Of a DNA stretch of 64,000 bases, positions 61,865 to 64,000 are shown one piece after another. The stretch comes from Paracoccaceae bacterium (GTDB lineage: Bacteria > Pseudomonadota > Alphaproteobacteria > Rhodobacterales > Rhodobacteraceae), in assembly GCA_947504705.1 (NCBI GenBank), contig CANNIA010000003.1, positions 62,001 to 126,000 on the forward strand. The letters run 5' to 3'. The position numbers were made by a program, and so were the translations under genes. Each line of letters opens with the position of its first letter. Positions within the stretch are counted from its first letter, which is position 1. The notes under the pieces are model-generated. The model searched no databases and was not told the origin of the DNA. It saw only the letters and a list, made by a program, of their open reading frames with translations.

Positions 61865-63991
61865 ATGCCGACCCGCGCCGATTGGGAAAAGCTTGCCCGA
61901 CACGACCTTCGCGACCAGCCGCTGGACAGCCTGAACTGGCAAACTCTGGAAGGCATCACGGTCAAGCCGCTTTACACCGCTGACGATGTCGCGGGCTTGC
62001 CGCAGATGGGCGAACTTCCGGGCATCGCCCCCTTCACTCGCGGCGTGCGGGCCACGATGTATGCGGGCCGCCCCTGGACGATCCGGCAATATGCGGGGTT
62101 TTCGACGGCCGAGGAATCGAACACTTTCTACCGTAAGGCGCTTGCAGGCGGCCAGCAGGGCGTGTCGGTCGCCTTCGACCTTGCCACCCACCGCGGCTAT
62201 GACAGCGACCACCCGCGCGTGGTGGGCGATGTCGGCAAGGCGGGCGTGGCGATTGATTCAGTCGAGGACATGAAGATCCTCTTCGACGGCATCCCTTTGG
62301 AAAAGATCAGCGTTTCCATGACGATGAATGGCGCGGTGATCCCGATCCTTGCCAGCTTCATCGTCGCGGGTGAAGAACAGGGCGTCCCCCGCGCGGCCCT
62401 GTCCGGCACCATCCAGAACGACATTCTGAAAGAGTTCATGGTGCGGAACACCTATATCTATCCGCCCGAACCCTCGATGCGGATCGTTGCCGACATCATC
62501 GAATACACTTCCGCCGAGATGCCCAAGTTCAACTCGATCTCGATCTCCGGCTACCACATGCAAGAAGCCGGGGCGAACCTGGTGCAGGAACTGGCCTTCA
62601 CCTTGGCCGATGGCCGCGAATACGTGAAAACCGCCACCGCGCGCGGCATGGATGTCGACGATTTCGCCGGGCGGCTGTCCTTTTTCTTCGCCATCGGCAT
62701 GAACTTCTTCATGGAGGTCGCCAAGCTGCGCGCCGCAAGGATGCTCTGGCACCGGATCATGACCGAATTCGGCGCGAAAAAAACCTCCAGCCTGATGCTG
62801 CGCACCCATTGCCAGACTTCTGGCGTGTCCTTGCAGGAACAGGACCCCTACAACAACGTCATCCGCACGGCTTACGAGGCGATGTCGGCGGTTCTGGGCG
62901 GGACGCAAAGCCTGCACACCAATGCTTTGGACGAAGCCATCGCCCTGCCCACAGATTTCGCGGCCCGGATCGCGCGGAACACCCAGCTGGTGTTGCAAGA
63001 GGAAACCGGGATCACCCATGTCGTCGACCCGCTGGCGGGCAGCTATTATGTCGAAAGCCTTACCAACCAGCTGGCGACCGAAGCCTGGAAGATCATCGAG
63101 GAAGTCGAGGCGATGGGCGGCATGACCAACGCGGTCGCCTCTGGCATGCCCAAGCTTCGTATCGAAGAAAGCGCCGCCCGCCGTCAGGCGATGATCGACC
63201 GGGGCGAAGAGGTGATCGTTGGGGTCAACAAGTACCGCAAGGACAAGGAAGACCTGATCGACATCCGCGACATCGACAACAACGCGGTGCGCGAAGCTCA
63301 GGTCGCACGGCTGAAAACGGTCCGCAGCACGCGGGATGAGGCCCACTGTCAAGCTGCGCTGGCGGAACTGACCCGCCGCGCGAGCGAGGGCGGCAACCTT
63401 CTGGAAGCTGCTGTCGACGCCGCAAGGGCAAGGGCCACGGTTGGGGAGATTTCGGACGCCATGGAAAAGATCTTCGGGCGGCATCGGGCCGAGGTGAAGA
63501 CCCTCGCCGGGGTCTATGGCGCCGCCTATGAAGGCGATGCGGGGTTCCAGCAGATCCAGAAGGACGTGGAAACCTTCGCCGAAACCGAAGGCCGCCGCCC
63601 CCGGATGCTGGTGGTCAAGATGGGCCAGGACGGCCATGACCGGGGCGCCAAGGTGATTGCCACCGCCTTCGCCGACATCGGCTTTGACGTGGATGTGGGC
63701 CCCCTGTTCCAGACCCCGGAAGAGGCCGCGCAGGACGCAATCGACAACGACGTACATGTCATCGGCATCTCCAGTCAGGCGGCGGGCCACAAGACGCTGG
63801 CCCCGAAACTGGTACAGGCGCTGAAGGATCAAGGGGCAGGGGATATCCTTGTGATCTGCGGCGGCGTGATCCCGCAGCAGGACTATGACTTCCTGAAAGC
63901 GGCAGGCGTGAAGGCGATCTTCGGACCGGGGACCAATATCCCGGCAGCCGCGAAAGACATCCTGGACCTGATCCGCGCCGCACGGGGCTAG
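61865..63991 (+). CDS. mcm: Methylmalonyl-CoA mutase
   Basis: Adenosylcobalamin-dependent mutase of 708 residues, forming succinyl-CoA from methylmalonyl-CoA. TIM-barrel part with [20 protein letters not shown] and the [20 protein letters not shown] substrate region; the C-terminal B12 domain has the base-off motif MGQDGHDRG (about 588), [10 protein letters not shown]-like loop and [11 protein letters not shown]. Start at 61865 chosen after CAGGAACC; an earlier frame start at 61775 is unlikely. Completes the propionyl-CoA to succinyl-CoA route with PccAB; no epimerase gene in the window. Confidence 0.96.
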   Translation: MPTRADWEKLARHDLRDQPLDSLNWQTLEGITVKPLYTADDVAGLPQMGELPGIAPFTRGVRATMYAGRPWTIRQYAGFSTAEESNTFYRKALAGGQQGVSVAFDLATHRGYDSDHPRVVGDVGKAGVAIDSVEDMKILFDGIPLEKISVSMTMNGAVIPILASFIVAGEEQGVPRAALSGTIQNDILKEFMVRNTYIYPPEPSMRIVADIIEYTSAEMPKFNSISISGYHMQEAGANLVQELAFTLADGREYVKTATARGMDVDDFAGRLSFFFAIGMNFFMEVAKLRAARMLWHRIMTEFGAKKTSSLMLRTHCQTSGVSLQEQDPYNNVIRTAYEAMSAVLGGTQSLHTNALDEAIALPTDFAARIARNTQLVLQEETGITHVVDPLAGSYYVESLTNQLATEAWKIIEEVEAMGGMTNAVASGMPKLRIEESAARRQAMIDRGEEVIVGVNKYRKDKEDLIDIRDIDNNAVREAQVARLKTVRSTRDEAHCQAALAELTRRASEGGNLLEAAVDAARARATVGEISDAMEKIFGRHRAEVKTLAGVYGAAYEGDAGFQQIQKDVETFAETEGRRPRMLVVKMGQDGHDRGAKVIATAFADIGFDVDVGPLFQTPEEAAQDAIDNDVHVIGISSQAAGHKTLAPKLVQALKDQGAGDILVICGGVIPQQDYDFLKAAGVKAIFGPGTNIPAAAKDILDLIRAARG

Positions 63992-64000
63992 GGGCGGCTA

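Noticed and set aside
62258-63832. 524-codon minus-strand open frame opposite mcm
   Set aside because: Antisense shadow of the mutase gene.

Overview
This 64 kb window is GC-rich, densely coding chromosome from an alphaproteobacterium, almost certainly of the order Rhodobacterales (Rhodobacter/Tabrizicola/Gemmobacter-like). The evidence is the gene repertoire: a compact tad/rcp pilus locus, a ScfR-type regulator beside propionyl-CoA carboxylase genes, a PutA with a separate Lrp-type regulator, bioMNY, choXWV-betIA and several small Rhodobacterales-style lipoproteins. No rRNA, CRISPR array, prophage or intact insertion sequence was seen. Genus is not resolved.

Layout. 0-7 kb: an XRE regulator, histidinol-phosphatase, two purine amidohydrolases (8-oxoguanine deaminase-like and guanine deaminase) on either side of a small RraB-like protein, then mgtE and a 5-formyl-THF cyclo-ligase. 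7-19.5 kb (minus strand): a tad (tight adherence, Flp pilus) locus running flp, a second Flp-like ORF, rcpC/cpaB, rcpA, an OmpA-type lipoprotein, tadZ/cpaE, tadA/cpaF, tadB, tadC, two TPR lipoproteins, tadV/cpaA and an AAA+ ATPase of unknown role. 19.8-24 kb: a lytic transglycosylase, scoAB (3-oxoacid CoA-transferase) with a divergent PAS-LuxR regulator, and an uncharacterised protein. 24-25 kb: tRNA-Leu(UAA), followed by a remnant of a type I restriction-modification hsdM gene and a second broken ORF, the scar of a lost island. 25-31 kb: putR/putA, a rhomboid protease, a DUF1194 protein and an inositol monophosphatase. 31-35 kb: a membrane protein with a divergent TetR regulator and paired operators, an L,D-transpeptidase, and metR/metF. 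35-40 kb: aroQ, a short acyl-CoA ligase and a thiolase with altered catalytic residues, converging on bioMNY. 40-47 kb: glycine-zipper lipoprotein, ATP-grasp protein, gabT, dprA, topA. 47-53 kb: choline uptake and oxidation (choXWV, betI, betA). 53-64 kb: propionyl-CoA assimilation: pccR, pccB, pccA and methylmalonyl-CoA mutase, with small lipoprotein and hypothetical genes interleaved.

How it fits together. Choline enters through ChoXWV and is oxidised by BetA under BetI control; an inverted repeat in the shared choX/betI promoter region is the likely operator. Propionyl-CoA is carboxylated by PccAB (biotin-dependent) and isomerised by Mcm (B12-dependent); TTTGCAAA boxes lie upstream of both pccR and pccB. 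Biotin uptake through BioMNY, also encoded here, would supply PccA.

The most interesting items are the acyl-CoA ligase and degenerate thiolase pair next to the biotin transporter, the hsdM scar at tRNA-Leu, a pair of about 63-bp related repeats downstream of rraB and topA, a nested 57-bp inverted repeat at 59.3 kb, and the tad-linked AAA+ ATPase. I did not find a clearly undescribed multigene system; the ligase/thiolase/biotin neighbourhood comes closest.
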